The notes under the pieces were generated by a model. The model worked only from the letters and a program-made list of their open reading frames with translations, searched no databases and was not told the DNA's origin. Made by a program: the position numbers and the translations under genes. From positions 1 through 27,478 of the forward strand of contig DKTP01000028.1 of NCBI GenBank assembly GCA_002473085.1: 27,478 bases of DNA. Reading direction: 5' to 3'. The stretch is from Anaerolineales bacterium UBA7227. Lineage in GTDB: Bacteria > Chloroflexota > Anaerolineae > Anaerolineales > Villigracilaceae. Each line of letters begins with the position of its first letter. Within the stretch, counting starts at the first letter, position 1. Shown here piece after piece: positions 7,650 to 16,362 of the stretch.

Positions 7650-9511
7650 TACTCTTCTTCCCAGGCTCCGTCGCCGCGCTTGTGTTTCTTGCGGCTCACG
7701 ACTTCGCCCAGGGTCTCGTCGTACTCCAATTCAACCGACTTCTTCTTGCCTTTCTTCTTGCCTTTCTTCTTGTCGCCTTCGGATTCTTCCTCCGCGCCGG
7801 CGGTCGTAAAAGTTTCCGGCTTGAAGGCGAACATCTCTTCGAGCGACACGCCGTCCTTCATGGCCGGCGGCTCCTCGACTTCCTTTGCTTCGCCGACCGC
7901 CTCGACAGGCTGGACGAGCTCCGCGGCCGGCGCGGCCTCCGCGGCCGCCTCCGCTTCCTTCTCGACCTCGGGCTGGGTCTCCGCTTCGACGGGTTTCTCC
8001 GGCTCGGGGAACGTCAGCGCGGCCAGGGACTCTTCGATATTCTGCATGGCCTTCGGGCCCACGCCGGCCAGTCCCAACACTTTGTTCGCGTCGGTCTTGA
8101 GCGCCACCATCAGATCGCCGACCGTCTCGTAGCCGGCCTCGGTCAGGATAACGACCACGTGATCCTTGATGCCCGAATCGTCCAGTCGGACGTTGAACGC
8201 GCCCGCCGGGATCTCGGCACGGACGGCGGCCGCCTGCTCGTCTTCCACGCGCGCGGCCTCTTCCTTGATCTGGACGGCGCCGCGCTCCACGCGGTCTACG
8301 AACTGCGTCAACTGGGCGAACTCTTCGGGCGTGACGGGCCGATTCTCGGCCTTCTTGAGCAGGATCTCCTCGACGGCGGGGATAGTCTCTTCCAGTCCGG
8401 GCAATCTGGCGGCCAGTTCGGGATTGTCCTTGAACTTCTGGATGGTATCCGCCGCGGCCTCGGGCAGGGACTTGATGTCAATGCGCCAGCCGGTCAACTT
8501 GGCGGCGAGGCGGGCGTTCTGCCCGTCGCGGCCGATGGCGAGGCTCAACTGGTCCTCGCCGACGACGACGGTCGCGGTCTTGTTCCCTTCCGAGTTCTCG
8601 GACAGGTACACCCCGCTGACGCGCGCCGGGCTGATGGCTTTGGAAATGTAAGTCACGGGATCGGCGTCCCACTGGATGATGTCAATTTTCTCGTCGTGCA
8701 ATTCCCGGACGATGGCCTGAATGCGGACGCCTTTGATGCCCACGCAGGCCCCCACCGCGTCCACGCCGGGCTGGGTGGCGAGGACGGCCACTTTGGCGCG
8801 CGCGCCCGGCTCGCGGGCGATGGCGCGGATCTCCACGATGCCGTGATAGATCTCGGGGACTTCGTTTTCGAGCAGGCGGCGCAGGAAGTTGCGATGGGCT
8901 CGCGAAAGGATGATCTGCGGCCCGCGCGGGCCGTCTTTCACCTCCAGCACCACGGCGCGCAGGCGGTCGTGCACTTTGAAGCGCTCGCCCGGCACCTTCT
9001 GGTTGTTGGGCATGTTGCCCTCGGCCTTCATATCCAGCCCGATGGTCACGCCCTGAACGGGACTCGAAGCCTGCACCACGCCGCTGACAATCTCGCCCAC
9101 CTGCCGCTGGAAATATTCCAACTGCGCGCTTCTCTCGGCTTCGCGGATCCGCTGCTGGATGACCTGCCGCGCCGTCTGGGCCGCGACCCGCCCGAAGTCC
9201 GCGGGAGTCGTCTCCACGACCACCACATCGCCCAACTGCGCTTCGGGGCTGGCTTTGCGGGCCGCATCCAACAGCACTTCAGTGCGGTCGTCCATGATGT
9301 CTTCAACCACTTCTTTTTCGGCGAAAATGGTGACCTGTCCCGTGTCGGGATCGAGTTTGGCCTCCACGTGCTGCGCGGCAGACGCGTTGACCGCCCGCCG
9401 ATAGGCCGAAACCATGGCGGACTCAATCGCCGAAAGGATGATCTCCTTCGGCAGTTGTTTTTCCTCCAACACTTCGTGGAAGGCGAGAGCGAATTCGTTC
9501 CTGGTGGGCAT
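7649..9511 (-). CDS. nusA: transcription termination/antitermination factor NusA
   Basis: A 620-residue RNA-polymerase-associated factor that controls pausing, termination and antitermination. Order of parts: an N-terminal RNAP-binding domain (residues 1-130, containing [18 protein letters not shown]); an S1 domain with [13 protein letters not shown]; two KH domains carrying the conserved [19 protein letters not shown] and [19 protein letters not shown]; then an added C-terminal part with a helix-hairpin-helix segment ([12 protein letters not shown], about residue 500) like the E. coli AR repeats. The last 120 residues are a low-complexity Ala/Glu stretch and a lysine block ([11 protein letters not shown]), not part of core NusA. 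The Shine-Dalgarno is weak (GGAG about 15 bases up). First gene of the operon: no rimP lies upstream. Confidence 0.96.
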   Translation of the reverse strand: MPTRNEFALAFHEVLEEKQLPKEIILSAIESAMVSAYRRAVNASAAQHVEAKLDPDTGQVTIFAEKEVVEDIMDDRTEVLLDAARKASPEAQLGDVVVVETTPADFGRVAAQTARQVIQQRIREAERSAQLEYFQRQVGEIVSGVVQASSPVQGVTIGLDMKAEGNMPNNQKVPGERFKVHDRLRAVVLEVKDGPRGPQIILSRAHRNFLRRLLENEVPEIYHGIVEIRAIAREPGARAKVAVLATQPGVDAVGACVGIKGVRIQAIVRELHDEKIDIIQWDADPVTYISKAISPARVSGVYLSENSEGNKTATVVVGEDQLSLAIGRDGQNARLAAKLTGWRIDIKSLPEAAADTIQKFKDNPELAARLPGLEETIPAVEEILLKKAENRPVTPEEFAQLTQFVDRVERGAVQIKEEAARVEDEQAAAVRAEIPAGAFNVRLDDSGIKDHVVVILTEAGYETVGDLMVALKTDANKVLGLAGVGPKAMQNIEESLAALTFPEPEKPVEAETQPEVEKEAEAAAEAAPAAELVQPVEAVGEAKEVEEPPAMKDGVSLEEMFAFKPETFTTAGAEEESEGDKKKGKKKGKKKSVELEYDETLGEVVSRKKHKRGDGAWEEE

Positions 9512-9551
9512 GCTTCTTTCTGACTCCGTGAATGTCCGTGTATAAACAGAA

Positions 9552-9570
9552 AACTGGGGGCTGCCCAGTT
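9552..9570 (-). terminator. terminator-like leader hairpin upstream of nusA (possible attenuator)
   Basis: AACTGGG (9552-9558) and CCCAGTT (9564-9570) form a perfect 7-bp stem with a 5-base loop. Read on the minus strand, the second arm runs into the T-rich TTTTCTGTTT. It lies 41 bases before the nusA ATG and downstream of the candidate promoter, so it is placed like an attenuator in the nusA leader. The function is inferred. Confidence 0.45.
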
Positions 9571-9608
9571 CTCGGTGTCAACAGGATTGGGTTCTACGTA
9601 CGTCACGG

Positions 9609-9637
9609 ATTCTAGCATAGAGGCGCGAGTTCCGCAA
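9609..9637 (-). promoter_or_regulatory. candidate extended -10 promoter for the nusA operon
   Basis: On the minus strand TTGCGG (9637-9632) is followed by exactly 17 bases and TAGAAT (9614-9609). The -10 is preceded by TGC, an extended -10 element. The predicted transcript would start near 9602 and carry a leader of about 90 bases containing the hairpin at 9552-9570. Confidence 0.5.
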
Positions 9638-9696
9638 GTGGACGCGCGTTTTTTCGCATGGTTTTCTAAACGCTTTGTGCAATCGACGCTTTTCGC

Positions 9697-9790
9697 TGTC
9701 ATTGCGAAAGACGGAAGACGCTCTTTTTCCTGTCATTGCGAGACGCCGCAGGCGTCGAAGCAATCCCCGCGCAAGCGGCGGGACGCTTCG
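9697..9790. repeat. interspersed repeat of the TGTCATTGCGA / GAAGCAATC type
   Basis: TGTCATTGCGA occurs twice in direct orientation (9697-9707 and 9731-9741). The second copy is followed by the hairpin GACGCC-GCA-GGCGTC (9742-9756), then GAAGCAATCC and the small hairpin CCGC-GCAA-GCGG (9767-9778). This phrase is a recurrent intergenic repeat in many environmental bacterial genomes. With the promoter and leader hairpin it fills most of the 395-base gap between nusA and pfkA; no gene is visible there. Confidence 0.6.
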
Positions 9791-9906
9791 CTCCTCCAAA
9801 AACTGACGAGGAAAATTTACTTCCAGAGCGGGTCAGGAAAGACAGTCGTTTTGGGGGTGAAGTACAGTAGAATAAACGCACACAGAACTTACACGGCAGG
9901 CAGAAT

Positions 9907-12123
9907 ATGACAAAGAGAATCGGAGTCCTTACCAGCGGCGGCGACGCCCAGGGCATGAACGCGGCAGTGCGGGCCATCGTCCGCACGACGCTGAACAAAG
10001 GCGCGGAAGTCTACGCCATCTATGAAGGCTATCAGGGCCTCGTGGATAATGGCGACTACATTAAAAAGATGGACTGGAGCTCGGTGGGGGGAATCATCCA
10101 ATTGGGCGGGACCGTGATCGGGTCCGCGCGCTGCGACGCGTTCCTCACGCGCGAAGGCCGCAGGCTGGCCGCGAAAAACCTCGTCAAAGCGGGAATCGAC
10201 GGGTTGATCGTCATCGGCGGCGACGGCTCGCTGACGGGCGCGAACGTCTTCCGGCAGGAATGGCCCTCGCTCATATCCGAACTCGCGAGCCTCGGCGAGG
10301 TCACGGCGCAGGAAGCCGCGGCCTTCCCGAACCTCTCCATCGTGGGGCTGGTCGGCTCGATTGACAACGACTTCTCCGGCGCCGACATGACCATCGGCGC
10401 TGATTCGGCCCTGCATCGCATCACCGAGGCGGTGGACGCCATCACCAGCACGGCCGCGAGTCACCAGCGCACGTTCGTCGTCAAAGTGATGGGGCGCAAC
10501 TGCGGCTACCTCGCGTTGATGGGCGCGCTGGCCTGCGGCGCGGACTGGGTGTTGATCCCCGAAGCGCCGCCGAACGTGGACAACTGGCAAGACATGCTGG
10601 CCGAACGCCTCCGCGCGGGACGAAAGGCCGGCCGCCGCGACAGCATGGTGATCCTGGCGGAGGGCGCGCGCGACCGGAGCGGGAACTACATCGGCAGCGG
10701 CGACGTACAGCGCGCGCTGGAGGAAAGGCTTGGGGAGGAAGTGCGCGTGACCGTGCTGGGACACGTCCAGCGCGGCGGCAAACCGAGCGCCTTCGACCGC
10801 ACGCTCAGCACGTTGATGGGCTACGAGGCAGTGAACACCATCCTCGCGGCGAAACCCGAAGACGAGCCAGTGGTAATCGGCATCCGCAACAACCGCATAA
10901 CGCGCCTGTCGCTGATGGAAAGCATGCGCCAGACGCAGGCGGTGGTGGAGGCGATCGACGCCGGGGATTACGAGCGCGCCATGTCGCTGCGGAGTTCCTC
11001 CTTTAAGGACGCCTTCGACACGTTCAAGACCATGGTGCGCGCCCTGCCTCATCCGCTGGACCCGTCCCGAAAACGCTTCCGCATCGCGGTGATGAACGCG
11101 GGCGCGCCGTCGCCGGGCATGAACACGGCCGCGCGCGCCGCCATCCGCCTTGGGCTGGACGCGGGTCACGTGATGCTGGGAATCCGCAACGGGTTCGACG
11201 GGCTGATGACGGGCGACCTGGAGGAAATGAACTGGATGAGCGTGAGCGGCTGGGCGTCGCGCGGCGGCTCAGTGTTGGGGACGACGCGCCACATCCCAAA
11301 AGGACGCGACCTCTACGCCATGGCGCGCGTCATCGAAGACCATCACATCGACGCGCTGCTGATCATCGGCGGCTGGAACGCGTATGAGGCGGCCTTCGGC
11401 ATGTTGACGAACCGTCCGAATTTCCCGTCGTTCAACATCCCGACGATCTGCCTGCCCGCTTCGATCAACAACAACCTGCCTGGTTCCGAGTTCAGCATCG
11501 GCGCGGACACGGCGTTGAACAGCATTGTGGACGCGGTGGACAAGATCAAGCAGTCGGCGGTCGCGACGCGGCGCTGTTTCGTCGTAGAAGTGATGGGACA
11601 TTACTGCGGTTATCTGGCGTTGATGGGCGGAATGGCGACCGGCGCGGAGCGCGTCTACCTGCACGAGGAGGGCGTGCGGCTGCGCGACCTGCAAACGGAC
11701 GTGGAGAATTTGCTCCGCGGCTTCCAGGCGGGGAAGCGTCTCGGGCTGGTCATCCGCAACGAGAGGGCGAACCCGATTTACACCACAGAGTTTATCTGCT
11801 CGCTGTTCGAAGAGGAGGGACAGGATGTGTTCGATGTGCGTCCCGCCATCCTCGGTCACTTGCAGCAGGGCGGCGATCCCTCCCCGTTCGACCGCATCCA
11901 GGCGACGCGGCTGGCGCGCATGTGCCTCGAATATTTGATCGAGCAATGCGGCAAGCAGGAATGCGGCAGCGCTTTCATCGGTATGCAAAATGGACAGATC
12001 CACTTCCACGATATGCGCGACTTCGACCGCATGATGGACGCCGAACGCCAGCGGCCCAAATCCCAATGGTGGCTGGAACTCAAAGGGATTGCCAGCCTTC
12101 TCGCCCAGCAAGGACCGAAATAG
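9907..12123 (+). CDS. pfkA: tandem-domain 6-phosphofructokinase of eukaryotic type
   Basis: A 738-residue fusion of two PFK-A domains, about twice the bacterial length. It phosphorylates fructose-6-phosphate to fructose-1,6-bisphosphate in glycolysis. The N-half is catalytically complete: SGGDAQGMNAAVRA at the start, IGGDGSLTGA (residues 103-112) and GSIDND (150-155), with Asp153 as the expected base. GGDG and the Gly before SIDND predict ATP rather than pyrophosphate use. The C-half (from about residue 388, RIAVMNAGAPSPGMNTAAR) has GGW (488-490) in place of GGD and SINNN (519-523) in place of SIDND, so it should be catalytically dead and could be regulatory. This is the arrangement of animal and fungal PFK, and the ending KSQWWLELKGI resembles the animal KxQWWLxLR end. 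It stands alone, divergent from nusA. Confidence 0.96.
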   Translation: MTKRIGVLTSGGDAQGMNAAVRAIVRTTLNKGAEVYAIYEGYQGLVDNGDYIKKMDWSSVGGIIQLGGTVIGSARCDAFLTREGRRLAAKNLVKAGIDGLIVIGGDGSLTGANVFRQEWPSLISELASLGEVTAQEAAAFPNLSIVGLVGSIDNDFSGADMTIGADSALHRITEAVDAITSTAASHQRTFVVKVMGRNCGYLALMGALACGADWVLIPEAPPNVDNWQDMLAERLRAGRKAGRRDSMVILAEGARDRSGNYIGSGDVQRALEERLGEEVRVTVLGHVQRGGKPSAFDRTLSTLMGYEAVNTILAAKPEDEPVVIGIRNNRITRLSLMESMRQTQAVVEAIDAGDYERAMSLRSSSFKDAFDTFKTMVRALPHPLDPSRKRFRIAVMNAGAPSPGMNTAARAAIRLGLDAGHVMLGIRNGFDGLMTGDLEEMNWMSVSGWASRGGSVLGTTRHIPKGRDLYAMARVIEDHHIDALLIIGGWNAYEAAFGMLTNRPNFPSFNIPTICLPASINNNLPGSEFSIGADTALNSIVDAVDKIKQSAVATRRCFVVEVMGHYCGYLALMGGMATGAERVYLHEEGVRLRDLQTDVENLLRGFQAGKRLGLVIRNERANPIYTTEFICSLFEEEGQDVFDVRPAILGHLQQGGDPSPFDRIQATRLARMCLEYLIEQCGKQECGSAFIGMQNGQIHFHDMRDFDRMMDAERQRPKSQWWLELKGIASLLAQQGPK

Positions 12124-12142
12124 ACGAAAAGAGCAAGTCGAA

Positions 12143-12247
12143 TTAAGAAACGCTCATCAAAATCGTCGCGTGTCCGTCTGCGTGTCGTAGGGGAGGCGTC
12201 AAGCACGGTCCGCAAGCCCGTGATACAGTTGCGATCAGACGGGGCAT
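12143..12247 (-). CDS. doubtful 34-residue ORF with a strong ribosome-binding site
   Basis: On the minus strand AAAGGAGGAG precedes ATG 12247 with ideal spacing, and the frame runs 34 codons to TAA (12143-12145), starting MPRLIATVSRACGPCL. It converges on the pfkA 3' end and lies directly downstream (minus sense) of the long hairpin at 12267-12307. I do not recognise the peptide. The same DNA also folds (CCGTCTG with CAGACGG, CACGG with CCGTG), so the purine run may belong to a structured RNA instead. Reported because the Shine-Dalgarno is unusually good for a chance ORF. Confidence 0.2.
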   Translation of the reverse strand: MPRLIATVSRACGPCLTPPLRHADGHATILMSVS

Positions 12248-12266
12248 ACGCTTCTCCTCCTTTGCG

Positions 12267-12307
12267 AATTGAAAGAGCCGGGCCTGGGAGACCCGGCTCT
12301 TTCAATT
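12267..12307. terminator. strong hairpin after pfkA, likely terminator
   Basis: AATTGAAAGAGCCGGG (12267-12282) and CCCGGCTCTTTCAATT (12292-12307) are perfect 16-base complements with a 9-base loop. Neither side has a long U-run, but the A/T-rich base of the stem and the position 144 bases after the pfkA stop fit a terminator that could act from either strand. Confidence 0.65.
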
Positions 12308-12336
12308 TAAACGGTCTCTCGCAAAGGCGCGCGTGA

Positions 12337-12384
12337 CCGGAGTCATCTCGCGGCGGAGTTCTTTGATTCGCCGTTTGAAATCAC
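12337..12384 (-). pseudogene. short N-terminal fragment of a DUF559 endonuclease gene
   Basis: The minus strand encodes FKRRIKELRREMTP, nearly the same as KLKRAKELRREMTP in the longer DUF559 copy at 25797-26205. After MTP the similarity stops and no catalytic region follows. About 16 codons remain, so this is a relic. DUF559 proteins are small restriction-endonuclease-like nucleases. Confidence 0.6.
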
Positions 12385-12730
12385 TCAGGCAACTGCTATG
12401 GATAGATAAATCCAACCTCTTCGGAAGTCCCGTTCAATCCAACAATCAGGTGATCCTTTACGCCGAAGGATTCCTTCCAGGTATGAATACCTGTCGGGTG
12501 AGGTGAATAAGACTCTTTAGACCTGTCGGACAAACTGCTCGTGTGTAACATAGGAAGGGAGAGAACCTGTACTTTGGGAGCGACTTATGCAAATACGGTT
12601 TCTCTTTATGTCGGAGAGGGAGACGACCCGGTCGACGGCGTCTATAACCAAATGATGAAGGATACATGTTATCGAAACGGGGTGAAGCGAAGGAATGACG
12701 TAGTCAGCGACAACCCGTCCACGAATGCGG
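12385..12730. other. gene-poor stretch without assignable function
   Basis: No gene can be supported here. A plus-strand frame stays open from about 12511 to 12771 and a different one from about 12330 to 12510, both with unremarkable translations that I cannot assign. They may be decayed coding sequence. Base composition is lower in GC than the flanking genes, as expected of decaying or foreign DNA. The stretch ends where the duplicated promoter and signal-peptide segment begins at 12731. Confidence 0.4.
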
Positions 12731-12895
12731 CACGAATTCCTGGACGCTCGCCGCGCGTAATTGTGCGATAATATTCGCAAAAGCGAGGTCGTGATGAAAA
12801 TCGTCCTGTCTCTGTGGCTGGTCATTCTGCTGGCGGGTTGCGCGCCGACCCTCACCCCGGTCCCCTCGCCCGTTGGAGAGTCGCCCGCGCCGACC
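12731..12895 (+). repeat. copy 1 of a duplicated promoter and lipoprotein-start segment
   Basis: Bases 12731-12895 match 23460-23624 without gaps over most of their length, at a constant offset of 10729. The shared part includes the promoter-like region, the ribosome-binding site, the ATG, the lipoprotein signal peptide and the proline-rich linker. This copy leads into an intact gene; the other does not. Confidence 0.9.
12764..12772 (+). promoter_or_regulatory. candidate extended -10 element before the lipoprotein gene
   Basis: TGCGATAAT (GATAAT at 12767-12772 preceded by TGC) lies 21 bases before ATG 12794. It is preserved exactly in the second copy (GATAAT at 23496-23501). No convincing -35 hexamer is seen, which extended -10 promoters can tolerate. 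Confidence 0.45.
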
Positions 12896-13813
12896 GCCGT
12901 CGTCACAGAGACGCCGCGTCCCGCTCCGCCGCCCTCTCCACAACCCGAACTCGGCACGGACGCAAATCCCATTTTGCTGGCGCTGCCTCCGTCCCGCTTC
13001 CTCGACGCGGCCGCCGTCGGCAACGGTCAGCAGCTCGCCGCCCTCCTTGAAAAACAGACCCATTACCGCGTCGTCGCCGTCGCGCCGAACACCTACGCCG
13101 ACCTGATCAAGTCGCTCGGAAACGGCAACGCCCACATCGCTGCCCTGCCGATGTTCGCCATCGCGCTGGCCTATCAGCGGGACGCGGTGCAGGCCGCCTA
13201 CGCCTCCACGCAGGACGGAGCCGCCTCCTACGGCGCGCAGTTCCTCGTCCGCAGCGACCGCTTCGACGCGTACTTCGACCCGTTCAAGAAGGAGAATACC
13301 GCCGAAGCGCCGCAAGCTCTCGCCCAGTTCAGCGGAAAGAAGCCCTGCTGGACCGAGACTGATTCGCCCTCGGGCTCCCTCGTCCCGTTTGGAATCCTGA
13401 ACTGGTACAAAATCCCCACGCAGGAGGGCGCGTTCCTGCAAAGTCACTTCGCCGTCGTGCGCGCCGTCCGCATGGGCGAAGTCTGCGACTTCGGCGCCAC
13501 GTACGTAGACGCCCGCGCCTATCCCGCGTTGAAGGACGAATACCCCCGCATCATGGACGAAGTGACCGTCGCCTGGCAGGTCCCGGCCGTCATCCCCTAC
13601 GACGGGATCTTCCTCGCCGCCTCCGTCCCGCCGAACGTCGCCGCCGAACTCAAACGCGCTCTCGACCTCGTCTTCGCCCAGCCCAACGGCAAAGTCCTCT
13701 TCGACGCGCTCTTCAAGATCAAAGGCATCACGCCCGTCGAAGACCTCTTCTACGTGGAGTTTACGCGTTACCTCCAGGCCTCCGGCGCGGACTTGAACGC
13801 GCTCGTGCATTGA
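12794..13813 (+). CDS. PhnD-like phosphate/phosphonate-type substrate-binding lipoprotein
   Basis: A 339-residue secreted lipoprotein. MKIVLSLWLVILLAGC is a short signal peptide with lipobox LAGC and lipidated Cys16, followed by a Pro/Thr-rich linker. From about residue 55 (PILLALPPSRF) to the end it resembles the periplasmic binding fold of PhnD-type proteins: LEKQTHYRVVAVAPNTYADLI, GNAHIAALPMFAI and a long second lobe with TDSPSGSLVPFGIL. The family captures phosphonate, phosphite or other small anions, but no permease or ATPase gene is adjacent, so the ligand is unknown. ATG 12794 is chosen over an in-frame TTG at 12761 because it starts the signal peptide and follows GAGG. The mutase gene starts 30 bases downstream. 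Confidence 0.8.
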   Translation: MKIVLSLWLVILLAGCAPTLTPVPSPVGESPAPTAVVTETPRPAPPPSPQPELGTDANPILLALPPSRFLDAAAVGNGQQLAALLEKQTHYRVVAVAPNTYADLIKSLGNGNAHIAALPMFAIALAYQRDAVQAAYASTQDGAASYGAQFLVRSDRFDAYFDPFKKENTAEAPQALAQFSGKKPCWTETDSPSGSLVPFGILNWYKIPTQEGAFLQSHFAVVRAVRMGEVCDFGATYVDARAYPALKDEYPRIMDEVTVAWQVPAVIPYDGIFLAASVPPNVAAELKRALDLVFAQPNGKVLFDALFKIKGITPVEDLFYVEFTRYLQASGADLNALVH

Positions 13814-13843
13814 AAGTATAATTCCCCCGAGGAGACCTCCCAA

Positions 13844-15523
<1,680 letters not shown>

Positions 15524-15528
15524 AATCC

Positions 15529-16353
15529 ATGGGCGTCCTGTACCTCGTCGCCACCCCGATCGGCAACCTGGAGGACATGAGTCCGCGCGCCGTGCGGATT
15601 CTGCGCGAGGCAAAACTCATCGCCGCCGAGGACACGCGTCACACCGCGAAGTTGCTCAATCACTTCGGCATCCGCACGCCGACGACCAGTTATTTCGAAC
15701 ACAACAAATTGACCAAACTCGACCGCGTCCTCGCCGCGCTCGCGGACGGGGACGTGGCGCTCGTCTCCGACGCGGGGACTCCCGCCATCAACGACCCCGG
15801 CTACGAACTGGTCCGCGCCGCCCTCGCCTCCGGCTTTGACGTTCGGCCGGTTCCCGGTCCTTCGTCTCCCGTCGCGGCTTTGAGCGTCTCCGGCCTGCCC
15901 ACGGACGCGTTCCTCTATCTCGGCTACCTTCCGCACAAAAAATCGGAGCGGCGAAACCTGTTGGCGCAGATTGCCGATTTACGGTACACGCTCATCTTCC
16001 TCGAATCCCCGCACCGATTGACCGCTTCTCTCGAAGACCTGCTCGCCGTTCTCGGCGACCGCCCCGTGTGCGTCGCCCGCGAGATGACCAAACTCTACGA
16101 GGAGTTCTGGCGCGGGACGTTGAGCGGCGCGGCGGACGCGTTCAAAGCGCGGGAGGCGAGGGGAGAGTTTACGCTGGTGGTGGGGGGACAAACGGCCGAA
16201 GACCGAGGACGGTGGACGGAGGAAGAGTTATTAGCCGCCATCGAGACGGAGTTACGACGCGGCAAATCTGCGAAAGAGATTTCCGTTGAACTGGCTGAGC
16301 AAAGCGGATGGAATAAGAAGGAAGTATACGCCCTGGTAAATCAGAACAAATAG
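15529..16353 (+). CDS. rsmI: 16S rRNA 2'-O-ribose C1402 methyltransferase
   Basis: A 274-residue SAM-dependent methyltransferase of the tetrapyrrole-methylase fold, which methylates C1402 in the 16S decoding centre. Diagnostic segments are LYLVATPIGNLEDMS at the N-terminus, AEDTRHTAKLLNHF, VSDAGTPAINDPGYELV, PVPGPSSPVAALSVSGL and the later CVAREMTKLYEEFWRGTL. The C-terminus carries the small helical domain typical of longer RsmI. ATG 15529 lies 5 bases after the mutase stop. An alternative TTG at 15520 would overlap that stop (TTGA) and add three residues. Co-transcription with the mutase is likely. Confidence 0.95.
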   Translation: MGVLYLVATPIGNLEDMSPRAVRILREAKLIAAEDTRHTAKLLNHFGIRTPTTSYFEHNKLTKLDRVLAALADGDVALVSDAGTPAINDPGYELVRAALASGFDVRPVPGPSSPVAALSVSGLPTDAFLYLGYLPHKKSERRNLLAQIADLRYTLIFLESPHRLTASLEDLLAVLGDRPVCVAREMTKLYEEFWRGTLSGAADAFKAREARGEFTLVVGGQTAEDRGRWTEEELLAAIETELRRGKSAKEISVELAEQSGWNKKEVYALVNQNK

Positions 16354-16362
16354 GAGCCCATC

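Noticed and set aside
7682..9523. Long open frame of 613 codons on the plus strand
   Set aside because: Antisense shadow of nusA; composition is biased and no domain is recognisable.
9552..9581. TTGACA (minus strand, 9581-9576) as the -35 of nusA
   Set aside because: The hexamer is perfect, but no -10-like sequence lies 16-18 bases downstream; that position falls in the hairpin arm.
9697..9790. Possible CRISPR-like direct repeats
   Set aside because: Only two copies of an 11-base phrase, with no regular spacers or cas genes.
12150..12250. Possible SRP RNA or riboswitch downstream of pfkA
   Set aside because: The region folds, but the SRP motif (GGTCCGGAAGGAAGCAGCC-like) and the cores of common riboswitch classes I know are absent. 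Kept only as an unassigned structure.
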